Assembly: GCF_029360645.1 (NCBI RefSeq)
Contig: NZ_JARDUA010000004.1
Span: 248,001 to 312,000, forward strand
Direction of reading: 5' to 3'
Length of the DNA: 64,000 bases
Origin: Pontibacter litorisediminis
Lineage (GTDB): Bacteria > Bacteroidota > Bacteroidia > Cytophagales > Hymenobacteraceae
Part shown: piece after piece, positions 33,813-42,766 of the stretch
Numbering within the stretch: position 1 is the stretch's first letter
How the letters are laid out: each line of letters opens with the position of its first letter
The notes under the pieces: model-generated
What the model saw: only the letters and a program-made list of their open reading frames with translations
What the model was told of the DNA's origin: nothing
Databases searched by the model: none
Translations under genes and position numbers: made by a program

Positions 33813-35972
33813 ATGCTTTTGCCGCTCCGCCAGATAAGAATCTTCTTGACTCTCAGCCTGCTACTGCTGCAGGCTGTAGCAAGTATGGCCACGGCTCAGG
33901 CCCCCGATACCGTAGTGCTGCAGCCAGACGCGAGCAAGGAGGTGCTGGTGCCGCTGCAGGTGTACCACGACCAGGGCGGCAAACTGCATTTGCAGCAGGT
34001 GCAGCAAATGTCTTTCTCTCCCCTCGATACACAGGCCACACTACAGGCTGGCAAAACCGTGCACTGGGTGCGGGTGGTGCTGCAGAATGAATCCCGGCAC
34101 GAGATTACCCGCTATCTCTACGCCGGCGATTGGAGCCGGATACAGGTTTATGCTTTAGGTCCGGAGGCAGGTGTGGAGGAGCGACAAACGGGGCAGCTGC
34201 TGCCCATACAAGAGCGTGACGTGCCCCGGAGTAAACCGCTGGTGCGGGTGCAGGTGCCGCCACAAAGCCACGCGTTGTTGTACCTGCGCCTGCAGGGCGA
34301 CATTAACCTGTACAAACCGCAGCGCCTGAGCCTGCAGCTGCAGACGCCGGAGCAAGTGGAGCAGCGTAACAATAACCGGTTGCTGGGGCAGGGGATTTTT
34401 ATGGGCATCATCCTGGTGATGACGCTCTACAACCTGGTGCTATACTTTTCGGTGCGCGACCGCAGCTATTTATACTACGTGCTAGCGCTTCTGGGCACGG
34501 GCTTATACTTTATGTTTTACCATGGCTTCGCGCTGGAGCTGCTCTGGCCCAACGCCCCTTACTGGAACGCCCACAGTTTTGCCTTCATCGTTACGTTTAA
34601 TGGCTTGTTCCGGCTGCTGTTTACTAAAAGCTACCTCAACACCCACCACACCATGCCCCGCTGGGATAAGCTGCTGACGTTGCTCTCGCTGCTATATGCG
34701 CTGCCGGTAGCCATGGGCCTGCTTTCCTTCCTCACCCCGCTGGACCTGCTGCAGGTCTGCGTGGATTTGATTGGGGTGATTGGTGGCGCCGTACTGGTGG
34801 CAATGCTGCTGGTGGGCGCTGCGGCACTGCGGCAGGGCTATCGTCCGGCTTTATACTTTCTTATCGCCAACGTATTCTTTGTGGTGGGTGCGCTGCTGTT
34901 TATATTGAAGGAGACGCATTTGCTGCCCAATACTACCTTTACTGTGTACTCAGCGCAGGTAGGCATGGTAGCGCAGGTGGTGCTGTTCTCGCTGGGTTTG
35001 GCCTACAGGCTGAACACCGTAACAAACGAGCTGGCAGCAGAAGTCCTGGAAAAAGAGCGTCTGGAGCGCGAGAAGGAGACAGAGCGCAAGCGCCTGGTGG
35101 AGCAGCAGAAAAAGGAGCTGGAGGTGACGGTGGCCAATCGCACCGCCGCGCTGCGCCACAAGACGCAGGAGCTGAACGAGACCGTGCATCAGCTAAGGGA
35201 GTCGGAGCACAAGTTGCTGCGCCTTAACCAGCTCAAAGACCGCTTCTTCTCCATCATATCCCACGATCTGCGTACACCGCTGGCTACGCTGGATTCCTTC
35301 CTGAATATCCTGATCAATTTCTCGGATCGCATGAAGCCGGAGCAGATGCAGAAGCTGGCCAACCACACGCAACTCTCGGTGCACAACCTGCAGTCGCTGC
35401 TGGAGAACCTGCTGCAGTGGGCTGCCTCCCAAACCGCCTCCGACCAAAGTATGCGCTTCGAGCCGGAAGTGCTGCCGCTGCATCAGTCCGTGCAGCGCAA
35501 CCTGGAGCTGCTGCAGGATACCGCTGCCGCCAAGCAAGTAAGCTGGCAGGTGCAGCTGCCCGAGGCGCTAAACGTATACGCCGATGCCAACATGCTCGAT
35601 TTCGTGATCCGGAACCTGCTGCACAACGCCATAAAGTTCTCGAATGCAGGCAGCCAAGTGTACCTGCAGGCAAAAGTGAGCAGCGGTATGGCAGAGATAT
35701 CCGTTCGGGACGAGGGCGTGGGCATGACTAACGATGTGCTCCAGTCGCTCTTTCACTCCGAGCATCCGGCTATTACCAGCAAAGGCACCTCCAACGAGAA
35801 AGGCACTGGTCTCGGGCTGCTCCTTTGCCGGCAGTTCGTAGAGCGCTGCGGCGGAAGCATATATGTGCAGAGCGTGCCTGGCCAAGGCAGCCGTTTTTGG
35901 TTTACCCTGCCGTTAGCGCCAGCTCAGCCAACTCCAAACCCGCAGCGGGAGCTGGAGGGGGAGATACTCTAA
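33813..35972 (+). CDS. 7TMR-DISM sensor histidine kinase
   Basis: A 719-residue membrane kinase. A signal peptide (LTLSLLLLQAVASMATAQ) leads to an extracellular 7TMR-DISM domain at about 30-180, with DWSRIQVYALGP. Seven membrane helices at about 187-405 begin at LLGQGIFMGIILVMTLYNLVLYF, including the family FYHGFALELLWP region. A coiled coil of about 60 residues (EKERLEREKETERKRLVEQQKKELE) is followed by HisKA with His about 483 in IISHDLRTPLATL and by the HATPase domain with NLLHNAIKFS, DEGVGM and GTGLGL. There is no receiver. The divergent LytTR regulator is the probable partner, though HisKA/HATPase kinases with a DISM sensor more often pair with other outputs. The ligand is unknown; DISM domains often bind sugars or small signals. 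Confidence 0.95.
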   Translation: MLLPLRQIRIFLTLSLLLLQAVASMATAQAPDTVVLQPDASKEVLVPLQVYHDQGGKLHLQQVQQMSFSPLDTQATLQAGKTVHWVRVVLQNESRHEITRYLYAGDWSRIQVYALGPEAGVEERQTGQLLPIQERDVPRSKPLVRVQVPPQSHALLYLRLQGDINLYKPQRLSLQLQTPEQVEQRNNNRLLGQGIFMGIILVMTLYNLVLYFSVRDRSYLYYVLALLGTGLYFMFYHGFALELLWPNAPYWNAHSFAFIVTFNGLFRLLFTKSYLNTHHTMPRWDKLLTLLSLLYALPVAMGLLSFLTPLDLLQVCVDLIGVIGGAVLVAMLLVGAAALRQGYRPALYFLIANVFFVVGALLFILKETHLLPNTTFTVYSAQVGMVAQVVLFSLGLAYRLNTVTNELAAEVLEKERLEREKETERKRLVEQQKKELEVTVANRTAALRHKTQELNETVHQLRESEHKLLRLNQLKDRFFSIISHDLRTPLATLDSFLNILINFSDRMKPEQMQKLANHTQLSVHNLQSLLENLLQWAASQTASDQSMRFEPEVLPLHQSVQRNLELLQDTAAAKQVSWQVQLPEALNVYADANMLDFVIRNLLHNAIKFSNAGSQVYLQAKVSSGMAEISVRDEGVGMTNDVLQSLFHSEHPAITSKGTSNEKGTGLGLLLCRQFVERCGGSIYVQSVPGQGSRFWFTLPLAPAQPTPNPQRELEGEIL

Positions 35973-36029
35973 CAATTTTTCCAGCCGAGTTCTGCCTCTC
36001 CCCCTGTTGAGGAGTCTGCAGTGCCGTGC

Positions 36030-36400
36030 CCAACCACCCCTGCCCCTCCTTGGCTTTCTCGAGGGCCCCTACCCCCAGGAGGGGAGCTTGTGATTACTGA
36101 TTCTGAAGTATGAGTTCTATAGTTAAAGTATAAACACCCCTATAGTCCCCTTAAGGGGACAGTAGTACTAGCCGTAGCTACCGAACCTGATCCCAGCCTT
36201 TGGGTTGAGCGCCTTCTAGATTTCCGGTGACGAGCGAGAGCGAGGCATTGCGACAGCAAAGGAAATGTAGACAGCGCGATGTCCTTATCGAGGGCCCCTA
36301 CCCCCAAGACGAGCCCTCGCGGGCTGGAGCGAGCCAAAGTAGGAGGTGAAACAGGTAGGTGGTAGGACCGTGGATAAACGGGGGCTAGCAAGGATAGCTC
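36030..36400. repeat. Dispersed repeat copy B and associated hairpins
   Basis: Copy B of the long repeat family lies at about 36174-36400 in forward orientation (GATCCCAGCCTTTGGGTTG near its start, GCTAGCAAGGATAGCT at its end). At 36030-36082 and about 36146-36166 are short G/C palindromes. A 19-base block TCGAGGGCCCCTACCCCCA occurs twice, at 36059-36077 and inside the repeat at 36288-36306. The rest of the gap between the kinase stop and 36400 has no gene. Confidence 0.85.
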
Positions 36401-36503
36401 TTGTGTCAAAATGCAGGAAGCAGAAGCAATAGGAAAGCACGATCTACAACTAGCGTATGAGAAGAGGCATCAGCGGCTAAGGGGAGCACCTTCATTACCA
36501 ACA

Positions 36504-36549
36504 TACGAAAATAATCGTAAATAAATTTCCTGTTACGAAACTATTCGTA
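36504..36549 (+). promoter_or_regulatory. Twin BlaI-type operators upstream of the BlaI-family gene
   Basis: Two 16-bp palindromes, TACGAAAATAATCGTA (36504-36519) and TACGAAACTATTCGTA (36534-36549), are spaced 30 bp centre to centre, about three helix turns, and lie 48-93 bp before the ATG of the repressor gene. Both share TACGA-N6-TCGTA. BlaI-family repressors bind tandem operators of this kind in their own promoter and release them when cleaved. Autoregulation of the operon is therefore very likely. Confidence 0.85.
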
Positions 36550-36596
36550 TATACTTGCAGTACAACATCTCAAGAACGCTTAACTACTTCTACCCT

Positions 36597-36986
36597 ATGA
36601 CCTTACCACAAATCCCAAAACCTACGGAGTCAGAGCTGGAGATACTGCAGGTGCTGTGGCAGCACGGGCCGAGTACCGTGCGCTTCGTGCACGAAGAGCT
36701 CAGCAAAAACAAAGAAGTCGGCTATACCACCACCCTCAAAATCATGCAGCTGATGACGGAGAAAAACATGCTGGAGGCCGACAAGTCTAGCCGCTCGCAT
36801 ATCTTCAAGCCGCTGCTGCAGGAGGAGGACACGCAGCAGCAACTGCTCAGCCGTTTCTTGGACACCGCCTTCCGCGGATCGGCCAGCAAACTGGTGATGC
36901 AGGCACTCGGCAACAGCCGCACATCCAAGGAAGAACTCGATGAAATCAGAAACCTGTTAGATAAACTGGAAGGAGGTACGAAATGA
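36597..36986 (+). CDS. BlaI/MecI/CopY-family transcriptional repressor
   Basis: A 129-residue protein counted from the ATG at 36597; a TTG at 36555 would start inside the operator zone. A winged helix is seen at about residues 5-75 (PTESELEILQVLWQHGPSTVRFVHEELS, then GYTTTLKIMQLMTEKNMLE and SRSHIFKP), and a dimerisation helix follows. The gene overlaps the downstream M56 peptidase gene by four bases (ATGA), so the two are coupled. In the family the repressor dimer blocks transcription until the membrane peptidase cleaves it. Two operators lie upstream. The regulated target outside the operon, if any, cannot be seen. Confidence 0.95.
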   Translation: MTLPQIPKPTESELEILQVLWQHGPSTVRFVHEELSKNKEVGYTTTLKIMQLMTEKNMLEADKSSRSHIFKPLLQEEDTQQQLLSRFLDTAFRGSASKLVMQALGNSRTSKEELDEIRNLLDKLEGGTK

Positions 36987-38935
36987 ACCTAGTAGAAAAC
37001 CTGATGCCGGAGGGACTGGTGAGCGCCCTTGGCTGGACACTGCTGCACGCGCTGTGGCAGGGAGCCTTTGTGGCACTGCTCCTGAGCCTGTCTTTGGTGC
37101 TGCTGCACCGCCATTCGGCCAGAGTTCGCTATGCTGTGGCCAGTTCGGCTATGCTGCTGCAGCTGTTGCTGTCGGTAGGCACGTTCGCAATCTACTTCAG
37201 CAAAGCGGATGCGGTTTTAGCGCCAGCTAGAAGTATGGAGGTGGTGGCTGAGGCGCCGGTTGTAAGTATACATGCCTCGTTCTGGGCAGATCCCTTGGGA
37301 ACGGCGCAGGTGTACTTTGAACAGCACCTGCCGCTGCTGGTAACGCTATGGCTGCTAGGGCTTGTGCTGATGGCCGTGCGTTTTATCGGAGGCCTGGCCT
37401 ACACCCAGCGCCTGCGTAACTACAGAACATCAGAGTTGGGTGAGCAGTGGCAGCAGAAACTAAACCAGCTGCAGAGGCGGCTGGGCATGCAGCAGGCCGT
37501 GCGGCTGGTGGAGTCGGCGCTGGTGCAGGTGCCCATGGCGATAGGCGTGGCCAAGCCGGTGATCCTGCTGCCGATGGGTGCGGTAACGGGCCTGACGCCG
37601 GCGCAGGTGGAAGCCATACTTGCCCACGAACTGGCGCACATCCTCCGCCGGGATTACCTGCTGAACCTGCTGCAGTCGGTGGTGGAGATCCTGTACTTCT
37701 ACCATCCGGCCATGTGGTGGGTGTCTGGGGTGGTGCGGGCCGAGCGCGAGCACTGCTGCGATGATGTGGCCGTTGCCCTCTGCGGCGACTCCCTGACCTA
37801 CGCCCGCGCCCTTACCGAGCTGGAGGCCATGCGCATGCCGGCTGCGCCTGTTATGGCCGTGGCCTTCTCGGGGCAGCGCGGCTCGCTGATCAACCGGATC
37901 AAACGCCTGGTGGGGCAGCCCCTGAAGCCAACCTTTAGTGAGGGGTTCGCCGCTGGCCTGGTGCTGGTAATCGGGCTGCTGGCCGTGTCTTTTGGGGCGG
38001 TGGCCGAGCGGCAGCCGCTGGAGGCGGAGAAGCCAACCCAACCTGAGAAGGAAACGGCAGCGGCGGAAGCCGGAGGCGCGGAGGATACAGGAGGGGCAGA
38101 AAGTTTCATAGCGCAGGATGCCCAGGGCAACAGCCGCAACGTGGTTATCATCACCAATAAAAAAGGAAAGGTGAAAGAGCTGTACGTGGACGGCAAGCGC
38201 ATCCCTAAGAAGGACATCGAGAAGTATAACGACCTTATAGAGCAGCGCCTGCAGGCCACTGCCAATGCACCGAGGGCCACACGGGAGGAGGTGAAAGAGC
38301 TGATAGTGCAGGAGCGCGAGGCGCTGGCAAGAACCAGGCGGGGCACGAGAGAAGAGAGGGTTATTGTGGAGCGTCTTTCAGAGGAGCCCCTGCCTCCCCT
38401 GCCCCCGCTGCCGCCATTGCCGCCCATGCCAGCGCCTCCGGCTCCGCCGGCCCCTCCTGCCCCACCAGCAGGCGCCAGCAAAAAAGAGCAGAAAGCCTAT
38501 GAGCGCGAGATGAAGAAGTATCAGGAGGAGATGGAGCGGCATGCACAGCAGATGCAGCAGGAGGCCAGAAGATTTGAACAGCAAGTGGTGGTACGGCGTA
38601 TAGCCCAAGACAGCCTGAGACACCGAGAGCTTATGATCAGACACGAGGAAAGAGCCGATGAGATGCGGGCCCGCATGGAGGCGCGGCAGCATGAAATGGA
38701 GGCCCGGCGAGCCGAAATGGACTCGCGCAGGGCAGAGATGGAGGAGCGCCGCCATAAACATGCTGAGAATATGCGCCAGATGAAGGATGAGCTGCTGAAG
38801 GATGGCCTGATCGAGAGCGACAGCAGCAACCTGAACATCCAGCTAAATAACGGCGAGTTCTTCATCAACGGTAAAAAGCAGCCGCAGCAAGTGTACGACA
38901 AGTATAAAAAGTGGCTGCACCCGGATAAGGAGTAG
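36983..38935 (+). CDS. M56 (BlaR1-like) membrane zinc peptidase with proline-rich and coiled-coil tail
   Basis: A 650-residue protein. Membrane segments are at about 10-50 and 100-140, and the zinc motif His215-Glu216-x2-His219 lies in AILAHELAHIL with the following YFYHPAMWWVSG. The family signature RAEREHCCDDVAVAL follows. A last hydrophobic span (FAAGLVLVIGLLAVSFGAV) is at about 312-335. The remaining 300 residues are unusual: instead of a penicillin-binding sensor domain there is a hydrophilic region, a run of proline repeats (about residues 468-490) and a long charged coiled coil (EMKKYQEEMERHAQQMQQEA, then RAEMDSRRAEMEERRH). Thus the sensing mechanism differs from BlaR1. A GGAGG stretch precedes the start inside the upstream gene. 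Confidence 0.92.
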   Translation: MNLVENLMPEGLVSALGWTLLHALWQGAFVALLLSLSLVLLHRHSARVRYAVASSAMLLQLLLSVGTFAIYFSKADAVLAPARSMEVVAEAPVVSIHASFWADPLGTAQVYFEQHLPLLVTLWLLGLVLMAVRFIGGLAYTQRLRNYRTSELGEQWQQKLNQLQRRLGMQQAVRLVESALVQVPMAIGVAKPVILLPMGAVTGLTPAQVEAILAHELAHILRRDYLLNLLQSVVEILYFYHPAMWWVSGVVRAEREHCCDDVAVALCGDSLTYARALTELEAMRMPAAPVMAVAFSGQRGSLINRIKRLVGQPLKPTFSEGFAAGLVLVIGLLAVSFGAVAERQPLEAEKPTQPEKETAAAEAGGAEDTGGAESFIAQDAQGNSRNVVIITNKKGKVKELYVDGKRIPKKDIEKYNDLIEQRLQATANAPRATREEVKELIVQEREALARTRRGTREERVIVERLSEEPLPPLPPLPPLPPMPAPPAPPAPPAPPAGASKKEQKAYEREMKKYQEEMERHAQQMQQEARRFEQQVVVRRIAQDSLRHRELMIRHEERADEMRARMEARQHEMEARRAEMDSRRAEMEERRHKHAENMRQMKDELLKDGLIESDSSNLNIQLNNGEFFINGKKQPQQVYDKYKKWLHPDKE

Positions 38936-38964
38936 CTTGTGCCGGCACTATGCAAATTTCGTAA

Positions 38965-39000
38965 TAAAGCCTACCTTTGAGTATCAAAAGGTAGGCTTTA
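38965..39000 (+). terminator. Terminator of the BlaI-M56 operon
   Basis: Fourteen-bp stem TAAAGCCTACCTTT / AAAGGTAGGCTTTA with an eight-base loop, followed after TGC by TTTTT, 30 bp beyond the stop codon. Confidence 0.85.
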
Positions 39001-39136
39001 TGCTTTTTAAGTAGCTGTAAGGCTATAGTTTATACTATGTGCCTACATCCCTTTACGGGTAAAATTGCGTAAGTAGGCGTACCTGCCGCGTGGCTGGCCC
39101 AAAACGTTGTTTTAATTACATCATCACCCATACCCC

Positions 39137-41266
39137 ATGGCTAAAAGATTTCTCTTAACACAGGCACGTCTGCGCGCTGCGCTTTCATTGCTGCTGCTGC
39201 TCCTGCTTTCGGTACACGCCTTTGCCTCCGATACCCAGCACATGATCCCGCTTTCGCTGCAGGAGCGCGTGCAGGGCGCCGAGATGGTGGTGGAGGGCGA
39301 AGTGGTGCGGCAGGAGTCGTTCTGGGATGCCCAGCATGAAAACATCTATACTTCTAACATCATTAAGGTGTACAAAGCCTTTAAAGGCGAGGTGAAGGCT
39401 GAGCTGGTGGAAGTAATTACCGAGGGAGGCACGATAGGCTTGAAAAAGCATGTTTTCTCTACGGCACTTAAGCTAAGGCCGGGGCAGCAGGGCCTGTTCT
39501 TCCTCAGCCGCCAGCAGATGCACCAACGCACCCCGGGCAATCAGTCTGTGAGCACTCGCGCCTACGGCAGCGAACAAGGGTTTGTGCAGTATGACCTGGA
39601 GAGACGGACTGCCCGCGGCGTGTTTGAGAAGTATGGCAGTGTGCAGGAACTGTACGATGCTGTGAGCGGGAAGACGGGGCAGCAGTTCCGCGTCATCTCC
39701 GAGAACCAGAAACTGAAGGCGACCTCTGTGCAGAACGGGCAGCAACAGCAGCAGGGAGTTACCGCACCGATTATCACCAGCTTCTCGCCGCGGGTGGCCA
39801 GCGCAGGCACAGGCGTTGTACTGACTATAAACGGCACCGGCTTTGGCAGCAGCCGCGGCAATGGCTCTGTGGAGTTCAGAAACGCTGACGACGGAGGCCA
39901 GACATTCGTGAAGCCGCTCCCAACAGAGTATATCTCCTGGACCAACACGCAGATCAAGATGTACATCCCTTCGGTGATGCAGGACGAGGGTACGGCTGGC
40001 TCCGGCCCTATCCGTGTAACGACCAGCGATGGTAGTTCTTTTACCTCTGTGGGGGGCATTACGCTGGAGTTCGCCTACTCCAACATCGACTTCGACGACA
40101 AGTCGTTCCGGCCTGTACTTACTGACCAGAATGGCTCCGGCGGCTATACCATACTCTTTGCCGAGAGCATGGAAAGCCGCCTGGCTGCCAAAGAAGGCTT
40201 CAGAAGAGCCGTAAACACTTGGGTGTGCGTCTCAGAGATTAACTGGACCCTGGGTGGCCAAACCACAAAAAACAGCACGGCAGACGATGGATTGTCTATC
40301 GTCCGGTTTGCCTCACAATCAACGGTTGGCGAGTCGGTGCTGGCGCGCACCATTAGCCGCTATGAAGGCTGCGCCAGCCGTGTCACCAACGACACACTGT
40401 TTTGGGTAACTGAGTTCGACATGGAGATCAACAGCGAAATAGACTGGCAGTATGGCCCGGGCGGCCCCGGTAACCGCCAGTTTGATTTTGAGACAGTAAT
40501 GCTGCATGAGCTGGGGCATGCCCACCAGCTTGGCCACGTGAACCTGGACAATGCCGTGATGTTCTACGCCATTGAGTACGCACGCCTGGAGCGTGACCTG
40601 AGCCCACTCGACATACGCGGCGCCCAACTGGTAATGGCGGCCAGCACCAAGGAAAACAGCTGTAGCCAGCCTCCTATGGTGCCGAACCCGAACGGCGAGT
40701 GTAACCTGGCCCCAGAAATACTAACGCTAGAAGCAGCGTTTAACGCGGCAGGCGCTGTGCAGGTAAACTGGATAAGCCGCAATGAGCAGCAGGTGGTCAG
40801 TTATATGTTGCAGCGCAGCCAGGATGGGGTAACCTGGGAGGATGTGGGCTCTGTGGCGGCCAAAGGGCCGAATACCGGCGACCTGAGCTATACTTTCGCG
40901 GACCCGAGCCCGCTGCGCGAGCAGTCTTACTACCGCCTGGAGGTAACGTACAGAAGCGGTGAGGTCAGCTATTCGCCCCGCGTTATAGTGGTCAACCCAG
41001 CTGACTTGCGTGTGCTGCGGTATTTCCCTAACCCGGTTGGAGGGGAGAACACACGGCTTACCCTGCGCTACCTGGTTAGCCGCGGTGCCACTATGCAGGT
41101 GCAGCTCTACAATGCAAAGGGGCAGGCTGTAAGAACGTATGAAATCAGCTTCAGCACCGGCACAAGCGCCTACAGCATCGACCTTGAGGGGCTGGCGGCT
41201 GGCATATACTTCCTGAAGTGGCAGGAAGGCAGCCGTAACGGTACAGAGCGGATTCTGAAGCAATAA
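39137..41266 (+). CDS. Secreted metzincin-like metalloprotease with IPT/TIG domain and T9SS type A sorting domain
   Basis: A 709-residue exported protein. A signal peptide (LSLLLLLLLSVHAFA) is followed by a domain with QGAEMVVEGEVVRQESFWD at about 45-180, an IPT/TIG domain at about 210-305 (ITSFSPRVASAGTGVVLTINGTGFGS), and the protease domain around His457-Glu458-x2-His461 with His467 in HELGHAHQLGH. Metzincins use H-E-x2-H-x2-G-x2-H; here the usual Gly at the third-turn position is Gln, while the third His is kept. A fibronectin-like module (VQVNWISRNEQQVVSYMLQRSQDG) precedes a type A C-terminal sorting domain (LRYFPNPV, then MQVQLYNAKGQAVR and GIYFLKW). The type IX system probably exports it to the surface or medium. 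Confidence 0.92.
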   Translation: MAKRFLLTQARLRAALSLLLLLLLSVHAFASDTQHMIPLSLQERVQGAEMVVEGEVVRQESFWDAQHENIYTSNIIKVYKAFKGEVKAELVEVITEGGTIGLKKHVFSTALKLRPGQQGLFFLSRQQMHQRTPGNQSVSTRAYGSEQGFVQYDLERRTARGVFEKYGSVQELYDAVSGKTGQQFRVISENQKLKATSVQNGQQQQQGVTAPIITSFSPRVASAGTGVVLTINGTGFGSSRGNGSVEFRNADDGGQTFVKPLPTEYISWTNTQIKMYIPSVMQDEGTAGSGPIRVTTSDGSSFTSVGGITLEFAYSNIDFDDKSFRPVLTDQNGSGGYTILFAESMESRLAAKEGFRRAVNTWVCVSEINWTLGGQTTKNSTADDGLSIVRFASQSTVGESVLARTISRYEGCASRVTNDTLFWVTEFDMEINSEIDWQYGPGGPGNRQFDFETVMLHELGHAHQLGHVNLDNAVMFYAIEYARLERDLSPLDIRGAQLVMAASTKENSCSQPPMVPNPNGECNLAPEILTLEAAFNAAGAVQVNWISRNEQQVVSYMLQRSQDGVTWEDVGSVAAKGPNTGDLSYTFADPSPLREQSYYRLEVTYRSGEVSYSPRVIVVNPADLRVLRYFPNPVGGENTRLTLRYLVSRGATMQVQLYNAKGQAVRTYEISFSTGTSAYSIDLEGLAAGIYFLKWQEGSRNGTERILKQ

Positions 41267-41280
41267 TCCTATTTACTGTA

Positions 41281-41324
41281 AAAGCAGCAGCGCCGGAGCC
41301 CAAAAGCTCCGGCGCTGCTGCTTT
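41281..41324. terminator. Bidirectional terminator between metalloprotease and Hsp20 genes
   Basis: Perfect 19-bp stem AAAGCAGCAGCGCCGGAGC with its complement around a CCAAAA loop; A and T runs on the two sides. It serves both converging genes. Confidence 0.92.
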
Positions 41325-41345
41325 TACACTTTCTGCTTTATCCGC

Positions 41346-41816
41346 TCAATCGATCCGGATCTTGTGGCTGGGCTTTTCTTTGTTGCCGCGCTTAGGAACG
41401 GTAACGTGCAGCACCCCGTCCTTGTAGCTGGCCTTTATGTCCTCCTCCTTTACAGCGTCGGGAAGGCGGAAAGAACGGGTGAAAGAGCTGTAGTTGTACT
41501 CGCGACGGGTATAGTTTTCTTGCTCGTCTTTTTTCTCCTCCTCTTTCTCAGAGCTGATCGTTAACATGCCATCGTGCACATCAATGTTGAAGTCTTCTTT
41601 CTGCATGCCCGGTGCGGCCAACTCAATGGCATAGTCCTGCTCGTTCTCGCGGATGTTGGTGGCAGGTACATTGGCCATCATCTGAGGGCCTACACGAGAA
41701 GGGAAGCCCCAAAGGTCTGATTCGAAGAAGCGGTCTACATCGCTGAAGAAGTCAGAGAATACAGAGCGGGTTGGCATCGCATTCCCCCTGTTTCTCCTGG
41801 TCATCATGTTTGCCAT
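41346..41816 (-). CDS. Small heat-shock protein (Hsp20/alpha-crystallin family)
   Basis: A 156-residue chaperone. The N-terminal region (SVFSDFFSDVDRFFESDLW) is the variable flank, followed by an alpha-crystallin domain at about 45-145 (NIRENEQDYAIELAAPGMQKEDFNIDVHDGMLTI, then RSFRLPDAVKEEDIKASYKDGVLHVTVPK). The C-terminal K-x-I-R-I is a variant of the I-x-I tail motif. Family members hold unfolded proteins in the cytoplasm under heat or other stress. A very strong Shine-Dalgarno sequence (AGGAGG, 41824-41829) precedes the start, unusual for this phylum and suggestive of high translation on demand. Confidence 0.97.
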   Translation of the reverse strand: MANMMTRRNRGNAMPTRSVFSDFFSDVDRFFESDLWGFPSRVGPQMMANVPATNIRENEQDYAIELAAPGMQKEDFNIDVHDGMLTISSEKEEEKKDEQENYTRREYNYSSFTRSFRLPDAVKEEDIKASYKDGVLHVTVPKRGNKEKPSHKIRID

Positions 41817-41823
41817 GGCTTTT

Positions 41824-41829
41824 CCTCCT
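41824..41829 (-). promoter_or_regulatory. Strong Shine-Dalgarno sequence of the Hsp20 gene
   Basis: AGGAGG on the minus strand, seven bases before the ATG. Most genes in the window lack such a sequence, so this is an exception that fixes the start. Confidence 0.8.
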
Positions 41830-42766
41830 TTTGTTCTTTAAGTTTAAAATTAGCTTAAACGCATAATGCTTTGGCTTTTATTTTTACGAGTGGCCTGCGT
41901 GCGTGTTGTGTTGTAGGAGTGTTGTTAGCAGGTGTACGCCCGGTACTCACGCAATAAAAAAGCCGCTTAGCCATGCCTGGGCAAGAGCGGCCAAGCACTG
42001 TGGGCTGGTGGAAAAAGCAAAAAGGCAGGCAACATGCAGTTGGGGATACTGTCTGTTGTCTGCCTTTTCAGGAAAGGCACCTGTTATGCCAGGCGTGCGG
42101 TAAGCCCATGGAAGAGACTCGCGCCTGGCTGATGCCGTAGCTGTTGGTTTTAGAGCATTAAGGGCTTTCTAGCTTGGAAAGACTGTGAACGATGGCACAA
42201 ATGTGCACCCCTCATTTCTATAACACAAGGTATTTTAAGGTGCTTTTGTCACATCGGAAAATCGGAGATGGAGAGGGGGTTTTAGGGATGTAAATGTGTT
42301 TCTGGCGCCTAATCGCTCATTACTCTTGTTGGAAAATAAGGCATTTGTCACATGAGCTTTAGAAAAAAGTGCGTCATGACATCGAATTTTATGTGCCGGA
42401 AAAGGCAGAGGAGTGGCAGTTGATGCCTGGCAGGATGACGAGATTTCCCGCCCTGCTGGTTCACCGGGGCTGCACCGCAACCATGTGGAGCTCTACATGA
42501 TTTCCATACACACGCTTCTTCTTCTCCTGCACGCCCTACCGCACCGCTTCGGCTCTTTCTGCCTGGTTCCGATATTTTCCTTACAGGGGGTACTGATTAC
42601 AGTTGTTTATGTTTATTTTGCCACACTGCGTGTGCCTAAGCAGGGAAACCTGCAAACGCTGTCTGGGCTTATGCCTGCTTTGATTGTTTTCCCGCTCTGC
42701 CCGGCTATGGCCCTCTTTGGGAGTATAGTGCCGGCCTGATGCGGAGCTAACTTATACCTGCGAACC
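41830..42766. other. Gene-free gap of about 940 bp with three adjacent hairpins (about 41962-42127)
   Basis: Between the divergent Hsp20 and dGTPase genes. Three hairpins follow one another: about 41962-41991 (GCCGCT...AGCGGC), 42020-42068 (AAAAGGCAG paired with CTGCCTTTT and inner CAACA/TGTTG), and about 42087-42127 (CCAGGCG with CGCCTGG). They could form an untranslated RNA or leader. The rest, 42130-42766, has no recognisable feature and no credible gene. Confidence 0.5.

Noticed and set aside
42060-42130. Cobalamin-type riboswitch near a CCAGGCG hairpin
   Set aside because: The core motifs of that riboswitch are absent and the neighbouring gene (dGTPase) does not fit.
42413-42739. Open frame of 108 codons upstream of dgt
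   Set aside because: Composition and codon pattern unlike the neighbouring genes, no recognisable domain, and it fills a gap with hairpins.
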